From Candidatus Muproteobacteria bacterium (lineage in GTDB: Bacteria > Pseudomonadota > Gammaproteobacteria > Acidiferrobacterales > Sulfurifustaceae): 45,018 nucleotides of DNA. The stretch covers positions 1-45,018 of the forward strand of contig DAIDLH010000100.1 in the NCBI GenBank assembly GCA_027449605.1. Direction: 5' to 3'. A program made the translations under genes and the position numbers. Below the pieces are notes generated by a model, which did no database searches, was not told the DNA's origin, and worked only from the letters and a program-made list of their open reading frames with translations. Shown piece after piece: positions 16,857 through 24,677 of this stretch (position 1 is its first letter; each line of letters begins with the position of its first letter).

Positions 16857-17225
16857 ATGAATTCAAAGAAAAATCCGGATCCTCTCCTTGTTTCCCCGAT
16901 TCGAAAGATGTCGCCGGAAGGATCGGCGGCGGCGATGCGCCAGCTGGCGCTGACGTATTTGCAGGATGGCAAGACGGATAAAGACAAAGAATACGGACGC
17001 AGACTTTTGTTGACGGCGGGTCGCGCGGCGGATCGTGCCGCCTCGAGACTTCTGGCGGATTATTATCTGTCCGGCCGGTTCGGCTTTCCGAAAGACAGGG
17101 AGCAGTCGACCCACTGGTGGTTGCGATCGGAACGGCGCCTCTGGTCCGAGCAATCGCCCCTGTATCGTTACAGGCTGTGGAAGCTTTCATGGGAAACCGG
17201 CGCGGACATGAGCGCCCTGATATGA
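16857..17225 (+). CDS. Small Sel1-like repeat protein
   Basis: The 122-residue product has two Sel1/TPR-like helical hairpins: EGSAAAMRQLALTYLQDG with its partner helix (residues about 21-52), and AADRAASRLLADYYLSGRFG with KDREQSTHWWLRS (about 56-92). The AxxxLAxxYLxG signature is clear. There is no signal peptide, so it should be cytosolic and act as a protein-binding scaffold. Base composition is less GC-rich than prlC. It stands alone between the glutaredoxin and xthA genes; function unknown. Confidence 0.65.
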   Translation: MNSKKNPDPLLVSPIRKMSPEGSAAAMRQLALTYLQDGKTDKDKEYGRRLLLTAGRAADRAASRLLADYYLSGRFGFPKDREQSTHWWLRSERRLWSEQSPLYRYRLWKLSWETGADMSALI

Positions 17226-17350
17226 TCGGCGGCGGAAAATAAAAATTCGTCAATTCCGGAAACCTTCCCGGTCGTTCCGGCGCGAGAAATCCTCCAACCA
17301 TTCCCGTAAGATACGGTCACGACCCAACCGGCTGAGCGGCCCATGATCAC

Positions 17351-18124
17351 ATGAAAATCGCGACGTGGAATGTGAATTCCATTCGCGTGCGCCTGCCGCA
17401 GGTTCTGGAATGGCTGCAACGGGAAGCCCCTGACATCCTGTGTTTGCAGGAAACCAAGATTACCGACGGCGAATTTCCCGTGGCGGCGTTCCGCGACGCC
17501 GGTTACCAGGCTGTTTACGCCGGCCAGAAAACCTACAACGGCGTGGCGACCTTGAGCCGCCATCCAGCCGAAAAAATCGTCGTTTCATTGCCCGGCGCGG
17601 ACGGCGCGCAGAAGCGACTGCTGGCGGCCACGATCGGCAAGCTGCGCGTGATCAACGTGTACGTGCCCAACGGCGAGGAGGTCGGCTCGGAGAAATACTC
17701 CTACAAGCTGTCCTGGCTCGCGGCGCTGGAAAAATTCCTCGCCAAAGAACTGAAGACCCATCCGAAACTGGCGCTGCTGGGCGATTACAATATCGCGCCG
17801 GAGGAACGCGACGTGCACGACCCGAAACGCTGGGCGGGGCATGTGTTGTTCAGCGACCGCGAGCGCGCGGCATTTCAGGAGCTGGCGAAGCTGGGGCTGG
17901 CGGATGTGTTCCGGAAATTCGATCAGCCGGAGAAGAGCTTCAGCTGGTGGGATTATCGTGCCGGCGCCTTTCATCGCAATCACGGCCTGCGCATCGATCA
18001 TATTCTGTGCAGCGCCAGGCTGAGCGCGGAATGTCGCGAGTGCCGCATCGATATCGAGCCGCGGAAACACGAGCGCCCTTCCGACCACGCTCCGGTCGTT
18101 GCTCAATTCCATGCCGTGTCTTAA
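17351..18124 (+). CDS. xthA: Exodeoxyribonuclease III (AP endonuclease)
   Basis: Cleaves abasic sites and trims 3' ends in base-excision repair. The 257-residue product opens MKIATWNVNSIRVRLPQVLE with the active-site Asn, and carries LCLQETKI (metal Glu), GDYNIAPEERDVHDP (catalytic Asp and Asn), SWWDYRAGAF, LRIDHIL and the C-terminal PSDHAPVVAQF with the catalytic Asp-His. This is the standard ExoIII order and length. The start is the ATG at 17351. Its last 14 bases overlap the apbE-like gene. Confidence 0.95.
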   Translation: MKIATWNVNSIRVRLPQVLEWLQREAPDILCLQETKITDGEFPVAAFRDAGYQAVYAGQKTYNGVATLSRHPAEKIVVSLPGADGAQKRLLAATIGKLRVINVYVPNGEEVGSEKYSYKLSWLAALEKFLAKELKTHPKLALLGDYNIAPEERDVHDPKRWAGHVLFSDRERAAFQELAKLGLADVFRKFDQPEKSFSWWDYRAGAFHRNHGLRIDHILCSARLSAECRECRIDIEPRKHERPSDHAPVVAQFHAVS

Positions 18125-19148
18125 GCGCACTCCCTTCGTATTGCTCTTTGCTTTAGCGGTGGTGGCGATGCTGTCGGTTAATCCCGCTGACGCGGGCGCG
18201 GAGCCGGCGGAATACACTGACGCCCGCCCGTTGATGGGCACGCTGGTGAGCGTGGCGGTCGAAGGGTCGCGGCGCGACGTTCTGGAACGGGGCGTGAACG
18301 ACGCTTACCGCGAAATGGCGCGCCTGTCGGACATGATGAATCATTACAACCCGGACAGCGTGGTCAGCGCGATCAACCGTCAGGCCGGCAAGCTGCCGGT
18401 CGAGGTTCCGCGTGAATTGATGCAGGTGCTGCTCGCGGCGCGGCGCGTGTCGGAGCGCAGCGACGGCGCCTTCGATGTCACGGTCGGTTCGCTGACAGGC
18501 TGGCGCTTCAACCCGGAGCAACCCGGCATCCCGTCGCCGGAACAGATCCGGCGCGCATTGCCGCTGGTGAACTTCCGTCACGTGATTCTGGATGAAACTG
18601 GCCGGACCGCGATGCTCGCGCGGTCCGGCATGCGTATCGACCTCGGCGGCATTGCCAAGCTCTATATTCTCGACGCCGGAATGCGGACGTTGAAACGACA
18701 CGGCATCGCACACGCGATGATCAACGGCGGCGGCGATGTCGTCGTCATCGGCGAGCATCGCGGGCGTCCCTGGCGCATCGGCATTCGACATCCGCGGCGC
18801 GACGACACGCTGCTCGGCGCGGTTGAATTGACTCACGGCTGGGTGGTGACCTCCGGCGATTACGAACGCTATTTTTTCCGGGACGGAAAACGCTATCACC
18901 ACATCCTCGATCCGCGCACCGGTTATCCCACCGAGGGCCCGCAGCAGGTGACGCTGGCAGCGGACGATGTCGCACTGGTCAACGGCTATTCACTGGCCAT
19001 CATGGTCCGGGGGGAGAAGTGGGGCCGGGATCTGATGGCGCGAACGCCGGGCCTCTCCGGCCTGATCGTCGGTCACGATGGAACCGTGTGGGTTTCGCCC
19101 GGCATGGACAAATTCCGTGCGGCTGTTTCGTCTCCACAAGCAAAATAA
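18111..19148 (+). CDS. Atypical ApbE-like FAD:protein FMN transferase paralogue
   Basis: Periplasmic ApbE fold. The 345-residue product has a signal peptide (to about ADAGA), RPLMGTLVSVAV, HYNPDSVVSAIN, SDGAFDVTVGSL, RIDLGGIAKLYILD, MINGGGDVVVIG and HHILDPRTGYPT, all in ApbE order. Two deviations stand out. GGIAKGYAVD is GGIAKLYILD, and the metal-binding ADALST motif near the C-terminus reads VNGYSLA, losing the Asp and Thr ligands. A canonical ApbE is at 28803. Start is the ATG at 18111, overlapping xthA by 14 bases. It may be a divergent or inactive flavin transferase. Confidence 0.8.
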   Translation: MPCLKRTPFVLLFALAVVAMLSVNPADAGAEPAEYTDARPLMGTLVSVAVEGSRRDVLERGVNDAYREMARLSDMMNHYNPDSVVSAINRQAGKLPVEVPRELMQVLLAARRVSERSDGAFDVTVGSLTGWRFNPEQPGIPSPEQIRRALPLVNFRHVILDETGRTAMLARSGMRIDLGGIAKLYILDAGMRTLKRHGIAHAMINGGGDVVVIGEHRGRPWRIGIRHPRRDDTLLGAVELTHGWVVTSGDYERYFFRDGKRYHHILDPRTGYPTEGPQQVTLAADDVALVNGYSLAIMVRGEKWGRDLMARTPGLSGLIVGHDGTVWVSPGMDKFRAAVSSPQAK

Positions 19149-19220
19149 ATATTCCATATCAATTAGTTGCCTGGTCATCCGACCGGTTGCGCGCCGTGAG
19201 CGCGAATTTTATACTTAATC

Positions 19221-19243
19221 TAATTGAGAACGATTTGCATTTA
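19221..19243 (+). promoter_or_regulatory. Fur box over a sigma-70 promoter, iron operon 1
   Basis: AATTGAGAACGATTTGCATT is close to the classical Fur-box variant (AATGAGAATnATTTGCATT). It covers a -35 TTGAGA (19224-19229), which is 17 bases from a -10 TAAGAT (19247-19252). Fe2+-Fur bound here would block the promoter of the cupredoxin-FTR1 genes. Confidence 0.8.
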
Positions 19244-19297
19244 GATTAAGATTATGGAACAATGCGCGTCTTAACCAGACCCCAAAGGGTGCAGATC

Positions 19298-19633
19298 GTG
19301 AACTTCAAATCTTCCGTGGCAGCGCTGGCGCTGTTGCTCGGCATGGCGCAACCGCTGCACGCCGAGAATCTGCCGGTTTTCAATCTCACCATCAAGGACG
19401 GGCGTTATTCGCCGGAGACGGTGGAGATTCCGGCTGACCGGAAGATCAAGCTGGTCATCAAGAACGAAGGACCGGGTCCGGAAGAATTCGAAAGCTCGGA
19501 TCTCAACCGGGAAAAAGTCATCAAGGCCGGCAAGTCCGCTGAAGTCACCATCGGCCCGCTGAAGCCGGGAACGTACAAATTCATCGGCGAGTTTCATCCC
19601 AAGACGGCACAGGGCCGCATCGTCGCCAAGTAG
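19298..19633 (+). CDS. Cys-less periplasmic cupredoxin, FtrB-like
   Basis: Small periplasmic partner of the FTR1 permease; in Bordetella and Brucella FtrABCD ferrous uptake, FtrB is a cupredoxin-like protein thought to oxidise Fe2+. From the GTG at 19298 (AAAGGG 8 bases before) the product is 111 residues with a normal signal peptide ending LHA; an in-frame ATG at 19262 would add 12 residues and lie 3 bases from the predicted transcript start. The cupredoxin fold is seen in FNLTIKDGRYSPETVEIPAD, GPGPEEFESSDL and PGTYKFIGEFHPKTAQG. The type-1 copper Cys is missing, leaving Glu and His as candidate ligands. Confidence 0.82.
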   Translation: MNFKSSVAALALLLGMAQPLHAENLPVFNLTIKDGRYSPETVEIPADRKIKLVIKNEGPGPEEFESSDLNREKVIKAGKSAEVTIGPLKPGTYKFIGEFHPKTAQGRIVAK

Positions 19634-19654
19634 GACTCAGTTTCAGGAGCAATC

Positions 19655-20500
19655 ATGCTGGCAACCGCGATAATCGTTTTCCGTGAAGTGCTGGAAGCAG
19701 CGCTCATCATCGGCATCGTGCTCGCCGCCACTCAAGGACTCGCCCGGCGCGCCAACTGGGTCAGTGCCGGCATCGTCGCCGGCGTGGCCGGAGCGGGTCT
19801 GGTGGCCTGGTTCGCCGACACGATTTCCGCCGCGCTCGCCGGCATCGGGCAGGAAGTGTTCAACGCGGGAATCATGCTGTTCGCGGTGGTCATGCTCGGC
19901 TGGCATAACGTATGGATGAAACGCCACGGCCGTGAAATGGCGCAACACATGCGCGACCTGGGCCAAGCCGTCAAGCTCGGCAGCCGTTCGATGACCATGC
20001 TGGCGGTGGTGATCGGCCTCGCGGTGTTGCGCGAAGGTTCGGAGGTCGTGTTGTTCCTTTACGGCGTTGCTGTCGCCCAGCCGGATTCGCCGGGACTCAT
20101 GTTGTCCGGCGGTCTGCTCGGACTGCTGTCGGGCGCGATCGTGGGCCTGCTCATGTATCGCGGTCTGCTGCGGATCTCGAGTCGGCACCTGTTCGCCGTC
20201 ACGACGTGGATGATCACGCTGCTGGCGTCCGGCATGGCCGCGCAGGCGGCGGGGTTCCTGATGCAGGCGGACCTGTTGCCGCCGCTGGTGCAGTCCATGT
20301 GGGACACCTCCGGCATCGTGGCGCAGAACAGCGTTTTTGGGCGCGTGTTGCAGACGCTGATCGGTTACGTCGACCACCCCAGCGGCATACAGGTCCTGTT
20401 TTACGCCGTCACGCTCATCAGCATTGTCCTGCTCATGCGTCTGTACGGCAGCATGTCGTCCTCCCATAAAGTTCAGCCGATTCGCGCGATGGAAACATAA
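19655..20500 (+). CDS. FTR1-family iron permease (FtrC-like)
   Basis: Inner-membrane iron permease. The 281-residue product has about seven transmembrane helices and both REXXE iron motifs: Arg10-Glu11-x-x-Glu14 (REVLE) in helix 1 and Arg126-Glu127-x-x-Glu130 (REGSE) in helix 4. This doubled motif is diagnostic for FTR1/EfeU/FtrC. A strong AGGAG precedes the ATG at 19655, 21 bases after the cupredoxin gene, so both are controlled by the Fur-box promoter. Partnership with P19 and the polyferredoxin downstream points to the FtrABCD-type rather than the EfeUOB-type system. Confidence 0.92.
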   Translation: MLATAIIVFREVLEAALIIGIVLAATQGLARRANWVSAGIVAGVAGAGLVAWFADTISAALAGIGQEVFNAGIMLFAVVMLGWHNVWMKRHGREMAQHMRDLGQAVKLGSRSMTMLAVVIGLAVLREGSEVVLFLYGVAVAQPDSPGLMLSGGLLGLLSGAIVGLLMYRGLLRISSRHLFAVTTWMITLLASGMAAQAAGFLMQADLLPPLVQSMWDTSGIVAQNSVFGRVLQTLIGYVDHPSGIQVLFYAVTLISIVLLMRLYGSMSSSHKVQPIRAMET

Positions 20501-20542
20501 CCGGCTGACACCGGTTCAACTCCAACGATATTTTTCGCCCTA

Positions 20543-20565
20543 TAAATGTAAACAATTCTCATTAC
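20543..20565 (+). promoter_or_regulatory. Second Fur box, upstream of P19
   Basis: AATGTAAACAATTCTCATTA is a good match to the reverse form of the Fur consensus (AATGCAAATnATTCTCATT). It lies 28 bases before the P19 start in a 93-base gap after FTR1, with a TATAAA at 20541-20546 as possible -10. It gives the second half of the locus its own iron-responsive promoter. Confidence 0.78.
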
Positions 20566-20593
20566 CAATTTCAAAAATTCAGGAGACATAACG

Positions 20594-21145
20594 ATGACGT
20601 TATTTAGTAGAACGATCGCTGTTTGCGCGTTGGTGGGACTGGGCATGCCCGGCATCGCCGCGGCGGTGGAGTATCCCATCGGCGTACCGGAGCAGCGCTA
20701 CGGCATGGAGATCACCGCCGTTTACCTGCAACCGATCCGGATGGAGCCGGAGGGCATGATGCGCCCGGCGGAGCAATCCGACGTGCATCTGGAGGCGGAC
20801 ATCCGCGGGCTCGCCAACAACCCCAACGGTTTCAGCGAGGGCGAGTGGATTCCCTATCTGCTCGTGAAGTACGAGGTCGTCAAGCTCGACACCAAGGAAA
20901 AGATCAGCGGCGATTTCATGCCCATGGTCGCCAGCGACGGTCCGCATTACGGCGATAACGTCAAGCTCATGGGGCCGGGCAAGTACCGCGTCAAGTACAC
21001 CATCGCGCCGCCCACGTCGCACGACGAGGGCAGGCATTTCGGCCGGCACACCGACCGCCTGACCGGCGTGCGCCCGTGGTTCAAGCCGTTCGAGGTGGAG
21101 TACGAGTTCATCTACGCCGGCATCGGCAAGAAGGGTGGATACTGA
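20594..21145 (+). CDS. P19/Tp34-family periplasmic iron-binding protein (FtrA-like)
   Basis: Periplasmic metal-binding protein of the P19/FetP/FtrA family, which works with FTR1-type permeases in ferrous uptake. The 183-residue product has a signal peptide ending IAAA, then EYPIGVPEQRYGMEITAVYL with the metal-site Glu and Met, DVHLEADIRGLANNPNGF with a conserved His, GEWIPYLLVKYEV, and SHDEGRHFGRHTD with the other histidines. Length and order match family members. A good AGGAG precedes the ATG. The porin gene begins 3 bases after the stop. Confidence 0.92.
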   Translation: MTLFSRTIAVCALVGLGMPGIAAAVEYPIGVPEQRYGMEITAVYLQPIRMEPEGMMRPAEQSDVHLEADIRGLANNPNGFSEGEWIPYLLVKYEVVKLDTKEKISGDFMPMVASDGPHYGDNVKLMGPGKYRVKYTIAPPTSHDEGRHFGRHTDRLTGVRPWFKPFEVEYEFIYAGIGKKGGY

Positions 21146-21148
21146 AAC

Positions 21149-22585
21149 ATGACTGCCGGACGGAAAAAAATCGGCGGGCTGTCCATGTTGCTGGCGGCCG
21201 GCATGTTCGGCGGCGCGGCGCCGCTGCACGCGGCCGAAACCGGCGCGGAATTGCGCGAGCTGCGGCAGCGCGTGGAGCGCCTGGAAGAGCAGAATCGCAA
21301 GCTCGACGAGGCGTTGTCGGAGCAGCGCATCAGCGCGGACGAGCCGCCGCTCGCCGCGCGGCTGAAGGCGGCGGAATCGGACGTCTTCAGCTTCCGCAAG
21401 GCGGCGCGCACGATCGAATCGATCGAGGGCATTCAGGCCGGCGCCGGCCTGACGATGTTCGCGCAGAGCCTCCTCAACTCCGAAGCGGCGCCGGGCGCGA
21501 ACAACAGCGAGCTCAATTACCGCGCCGACGCCACCGTGCGGCTGCCGGCGGGGACGCTCGGCAACTCCTCCGAGGGTTTCCTGTTCGCGCATTTTCGCAT
21601 GGGCCAGGGGCGCGGACTGCAATCGCCGGGACCGGCGTTTTCAGCCACCAACACCACGAGCTTCCAGCGTCCCGGCGCCGAACCTTCCGACAGCACCGCG
21701 CTGCTGGCGCAGGCGTGGTATCAGCTCAATATGCCGCTGCCCGTCGGCGGCAATCCGCAACTGTCGCGCCGGCACCTGGAATTCAACTTCGGCAAGATGG
21801 ATCCGTTCGCGTTCTTCGACCAGAACAGCGCCGCCGACGATGAAACACGCGCCTTCGTCAATCAGGCGTTTCTGCACAACCCGCTGCTCGACGTCGGCGG
21901 CGACATCGGCGTGGACGGGTTCGGCTTCACGCCGGGTTTTCGCTTCGCCTACGTCAACGACTATTACAAGCCGCAGAGTTACGGTCTGTCGGTCGGCTTG
22001 TTCGGCGCCGGGAAGGGAGCGAGCTTCGACGATTCCCTGTCCTCGCCGTTCGTGATCGTGCAGGCGGAAACCGGGCAGCGATTCTTCGGCGGGCTCGCCG
22101 GCAATTATCGTCTCTATGTCTGGAGCAACGGCCGCGGCGCGGATTACGACGGGACCGTCACGCAACATCGCGGCGCGGGCGTCAGCGCCGATCAGCGCGT
22201 GGGCGATGCGGTGACGCTGTTCGGCCGCTACGGTCAGCAGAGCCGCGGCAAGGTGCGATTCGACCGCGCGCTCACGTTGGGGACGGAGATCGGCGGCAGT
22301 TACTGGGCGCGCGGCGCGGATGCGCTCGGCGTGGCGGCCGGGTGGCTTCGGACCAGCGACGAGTTCCGGCGGGATGCGCCCACGCTCGACGCCGACGCCG
22401 ACGGCGTACCCGACTTCGGCTATGCCGCGAGCGGCGCCGAACGGGTGGCGGAGGTTTACTATCGCTACCGGCTCAATCCGCAGTTCGAAGTGTCGCCCGA
22501 CCTGCAATACCTGGCGCGGCCGGGCGGCGACACCGCGGCGCGCGCGATCAAGGTATTCGGCCTGCGCGCCCAACTTACGTTCTGA
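21149..22585 (+). CDS. Outer-membrane porin in the iron operon
   Basis: The 478-residue product has a signal peptide ending LHAAE, a short coiled coil (about 33-65, ELRELRQRVERLEEQNRKL), a plug-like linker and then an alternating beta-barrel to the terminal Phe of LRAQLTF. The N-terminal helix followed by a barrel with HLEFNFGKMDPFAFFDQN resembles the OprB/carbohydrate-selective porin superfamily. Its position inside the P19 operon suggests passage of iron, an iron chelate or another metal, but substrate cannot be inferred from sequence. Only 3 bases separate it from P19. Confidence 0.78.
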   Translation: MTAGRKKIGGLSMLLAAGMFGGAAPLHAAETGAELRELRQRVERLEEQNRKLDEALSEQRISADEPPLAARLKAAESDVFSFRKAARTIESIEGIQAGAGLTMFAQSLLNSEAAPGANNSELNYRADATVRLPAGTLGNSSEGFLFAHFRMGQGRGLQSPGPAFSATNTTSFQRPGAEPSDSTALLAQAWYQLNMPLPVGGNPQLSRRHLEFNFGKMDPFAFFDQNSAADDETRAFVNQAFLHNPLLDVGGDIGVDGFGFTPGFRFAYVNDYYKPQSYGLSVGLFGAGKGASFDDSLSSPFVIVQAETGQRFFGGLAGNYRLYVWSNGRGADYDGTVTQHRGAGVSADQRVGDAVTLFGRYGQQSRGKVRFDRALTLGTEIGGSYWARGADALGVAAGWLRTSDEFRRDAPTLDADADGVPDFGYAASGAERVAEVYYRYRLNPQFEVSPDLQYLARPGGDTAARAIKVFGLRAQLTF

Positions 22586-22607
22586 ACTTAAACAAGGGAG
22601 GTGCCTC

Positions 22608-22835
22608 ATGAACGCCGACAATGAAACCGGAGACAGACGGATACTGGCCCGCTGCGCCGTGTGCCAGGTCGAACGCTGCGCCGACTGCGATACCGTGCAT
22701 CTGCACGTCGGTCACGCCAGTCTGCGCCTCACCATGGCCGCGTTCCTGTCGCTCTGCGCCACCTTGCTCGAAGCGGCGCAAGCCGCGACTCAGGGTGCGG
22801 TCGTGCCGTCGGCGCCGCGCCGGGCGGCGAACTGA
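22608..22835 (+). CDS. Small CxxC-CxxC/HLHxGH protein of the iron operon
   Basis: A 75-residue product starting after a near-perfect AAGGGAGG site. It has Cys16-x-x-Cys19, Cys24-x-x-Cys27, then His31-x-His33-x-x-His36 (TVHLHVGHASLRL) and an amphipathic helix with Cys50. There is no signal peptide and no strong membrane segment. The Cys/His set could hold zinc, iron or an Fe-S cluster. The stop overlaps the next start (TGATG), so it is translationally coupled to the second cupredoxin. I do not recognise a named family. Confidence 0.72.
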   Translation: MNADNETGDRRILARCAVCQVERCADCDTVHLHVGHASLRLTMAAFLSLCATLLEAAQAATQGAVVPSAPRRAAN

Positions 22836-23188
22836 TGCGCGCCATGATCGCCCGTCGCACCCAGTTCATCGTCGCCACCGCGCTGTGGCTCGCCGCCGGC
22901 CCCGGGCTCGCGGTGGGCGAAGAGCTGCTCACGCTCAAGCTCACGGCCAGGAACGGCCGCTTTTATCCGGAGACCATCGAAGTGCCCGCCGGCACGCGTT
23001 TCAAGATCGTCATTACCAACGAAGGTCCCGGACCGGAGGAATTCGAGAGCAGCGAACTCAACAAGGAAAAGGTGCTCGCCGCGGGGGTGACCTCGTTTCT
23101 GGTTTTTGCTCCCTTGAAACCGGGCACGTACCGTTTCTTCGGCGAATTTCATCCCGACACGGCGCAGGGCCGGATCGTCGTCAAGTGA
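22835..23188 (+). CDS. Second Cys-less periplasmic cupredoxin (FtrB paralogue)
   Basis: Paralogue of the protein at 19298. The 117-residue product has a signal peptide (to about GLAVG) and the same landmarks: RNGRFYPETIEVPAGT, NEGPGPEEFESSELNKEKV and PGTYRFFGEFHPDTAQGRIV. As in the first copy, no Cys occurs at the usual type-1 copper position and the ligand loop ends at FHP. It starts at the ATG overlapping the previous stop; an ATG at 22844 is possible. It lies directly before the polyferredoxin, the usual place of ftrB-like genes. Confidence 0.85.
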   Translation: MRAMIARRTQFIVATALWLAAGPGLAVGEELLTLKLTARNGRFYPETIEVPAGTRFKIVITNEGPGPEEFESSELNKEKVLAAGVTSFLVFAPLKPGTYRFFGEFHPDTAQGRIVVK

Positions 23189-23215
23189 TCTGAAAGGCGC
23201 GGCGGATATTCGAAC

Positions 23216-24625
23216 ATGGATACGCAGATCGAGAGTGTCGTCGTAAATCCGGTCGCGTTCGCGCGCCGCAACGGCGGGTGGTTGCCGGCGTTGGGCGACG
23301 CCATGCAGCGGCATCGCTCCGTCATCCAGGCGATCCAGTGGACGGTGGTCGCGGTTTACTTTGCGCTGGTGGCGATTCCGGCGTTCCTGCCGCTGCCGCC
23401 GGAATCGGCGCACATTTACGACAATCTCACGCGCCTGGCGCAATTCGCGTTCTGGGGCGTGTGGTGGCCGTTCGTGATGGTGTCGATGATGCTCATGGGG
23501 CGCGTGTGGTGCGGCGTGTTCTGCCCCGAAGGCTCGCTCACCGAACTCGTCAGCCGCCGCGGCCTGCATCGACGCATTCCGCGCTGGATTCGCTGGGGCG
23601 GCTGGCCGTTCGTGGCCTTCGTCATGACCACGGTGTTCGGCCAGCTGGTGAGCGTGTACGAATATCCCAAGGCCACGCTGCTCATCCTCGGCGGCTCGAC
23701 GCTGATGGCGCTCGCGGTGGGCTATGCGTACGGACGCGGCGCGCGCGTGTGGTGCCGTTATCTCTGTCCCGCCAACGGCGTGTTCGGACTGCTGGCGCGG
23801 CTGGCGCCGGTGCATTTCCATGTGGACCGCGCGGCGTGGAAAGCGAAACCGGCCGGCACGCCCGCGGTCGCGTGCGCGCCGCTCATCAACATCCCGCGCA
23901 TGACCGGCGCTTCCGCCTGCCATGCCTGCGGCCGTTGCAGCGGACATCGCGACGCGGTGCAACTCACGGCACGCACGCCCGGCGCCGAGGTGCTGGCGCT
24001 CGCGCCCGAAACGGTCTCGCGCTGGGAAGTCATCCTGCTGCTGTTCGGCGTGCTTGGCGTGGCGCAGGGCGCGTTTCAATGGAGCGCGAGTCCCTGGCTC
24101 GTGGCGCTAAAGCAAGCCATCGCCGCCTGGCTGGTGGCGCACGACTCCTACGCGCTGCTGGCCGATAACGCCCCGTGGTGGCTGCTGACGCATTACCCCG
24201 AGGCGAACGATGTGTTCACCTGGCTCGACGGACTGCTGGTGCTGTTTTATATCGGCGCGGTGACGCTGGTCACCGGCGGCTGGTTGCTGATGTCGCTGTG
24301 GGCGGCGGAAAAATTTCTCGGCCGGCCGGGCGAGCGCTGGCGTCTGGCCTATGCGCTCATTCCGCTCGCCGGGATCGGCGCTTTCCTCGGCCTGAGCATG
24401 CTCACGGTGACGTTGCTGCGCTCGGAAGGGCTGATGCTCGCCTGGGTTTCCCCGGCGCGCGCGGCGTTGCTGGTCGCGGCGGTGAGCTGGAGTGCGTGGC
24501 TCGCGTGGCGCACGCTGGCAAAAACCGGCGCCTCCGGCTGGCGGCGCGGATTGGCGTTCGCCGGCGTGCTCGCCGGCATGGCGTTGCCCGCCGGGCTGTG
24601 GTTTATCCAGTTCTTTGTATGGTGA
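23216..24625 (+). CDS. NapH/CcoG-type polyferredoxin membrane protein (FtrD-like)
   Basis: Inner-membrane electron carrier. The 469-residue product has about eight to ten hydrophobic segments and the paired CxxxCP signatures of NapH/NosR/RdxA proteins: CGVFCPEGSL near residue 100 and CRYLCPANGV near residue 180, followed by a CHACGRCSGH cluster near residue 237 that can complete a 4Fe-4S site. FtrD of the FtrABCD ferrous system is this kind of protein and is thought to cycle electrons with the iron oxidation/permeation step. It follows the second cupredoxin by 27 bases. The helices after residue 255 are an extra C-terminal membrane domain. Confidence 0.88.
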   Translation: MDTQIESVVVNPVAFARRNGGWLPALGDAMQRHRSVIQAIQWTVVAVYFALVAIPAFLPLPPESAHIYDNLTRLAQFAFWGVWWPFVMVSMMLMGRVWCGVFCPEGSLTELVSRRGLHRRIPRWIRWGGWPFVAFVMTTVFGQLVSVYEYPKATLLILGGSTLMALAVGYAYGRGARVWCRYLCPANGVFGLLARLAPVHFHVDRAAWKAKPAGTPAVACAPLINIPRMTGASACHACGRCSGHRDAVQLTARTPGAEVLALAPETVSRWEVILLLFGVLGVAQGAFQWSASPWLVALKQAIAAWLVAHDSYALLADNAPWWLLTHYPEANDVFTWLDGLLVLFYIGAVTLVTGGWLLMSLWAAEKFLGRPGERWRLAYALIPLAGIGAFLGLSMLTVTLLRSEGLMLAWVSPARAALLVAAVSWSAWLAWRTLAKTGASGWRRGLAFAGVLAGMALPAGLWFIQFFVW

Positions 24626-24677
24626 CGCCGAAAGACGGCCGGCGATATGTTGATTGTTATTTTTCACGGAGAGTGAC

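Noticed and set aside
24640-24668. Possible third Fur box before the ferric-binding protein
   Set aside because: ATATGTTGATTGTTATTTTTC has only partial agreement with the Fur consensus and no paired promoter.
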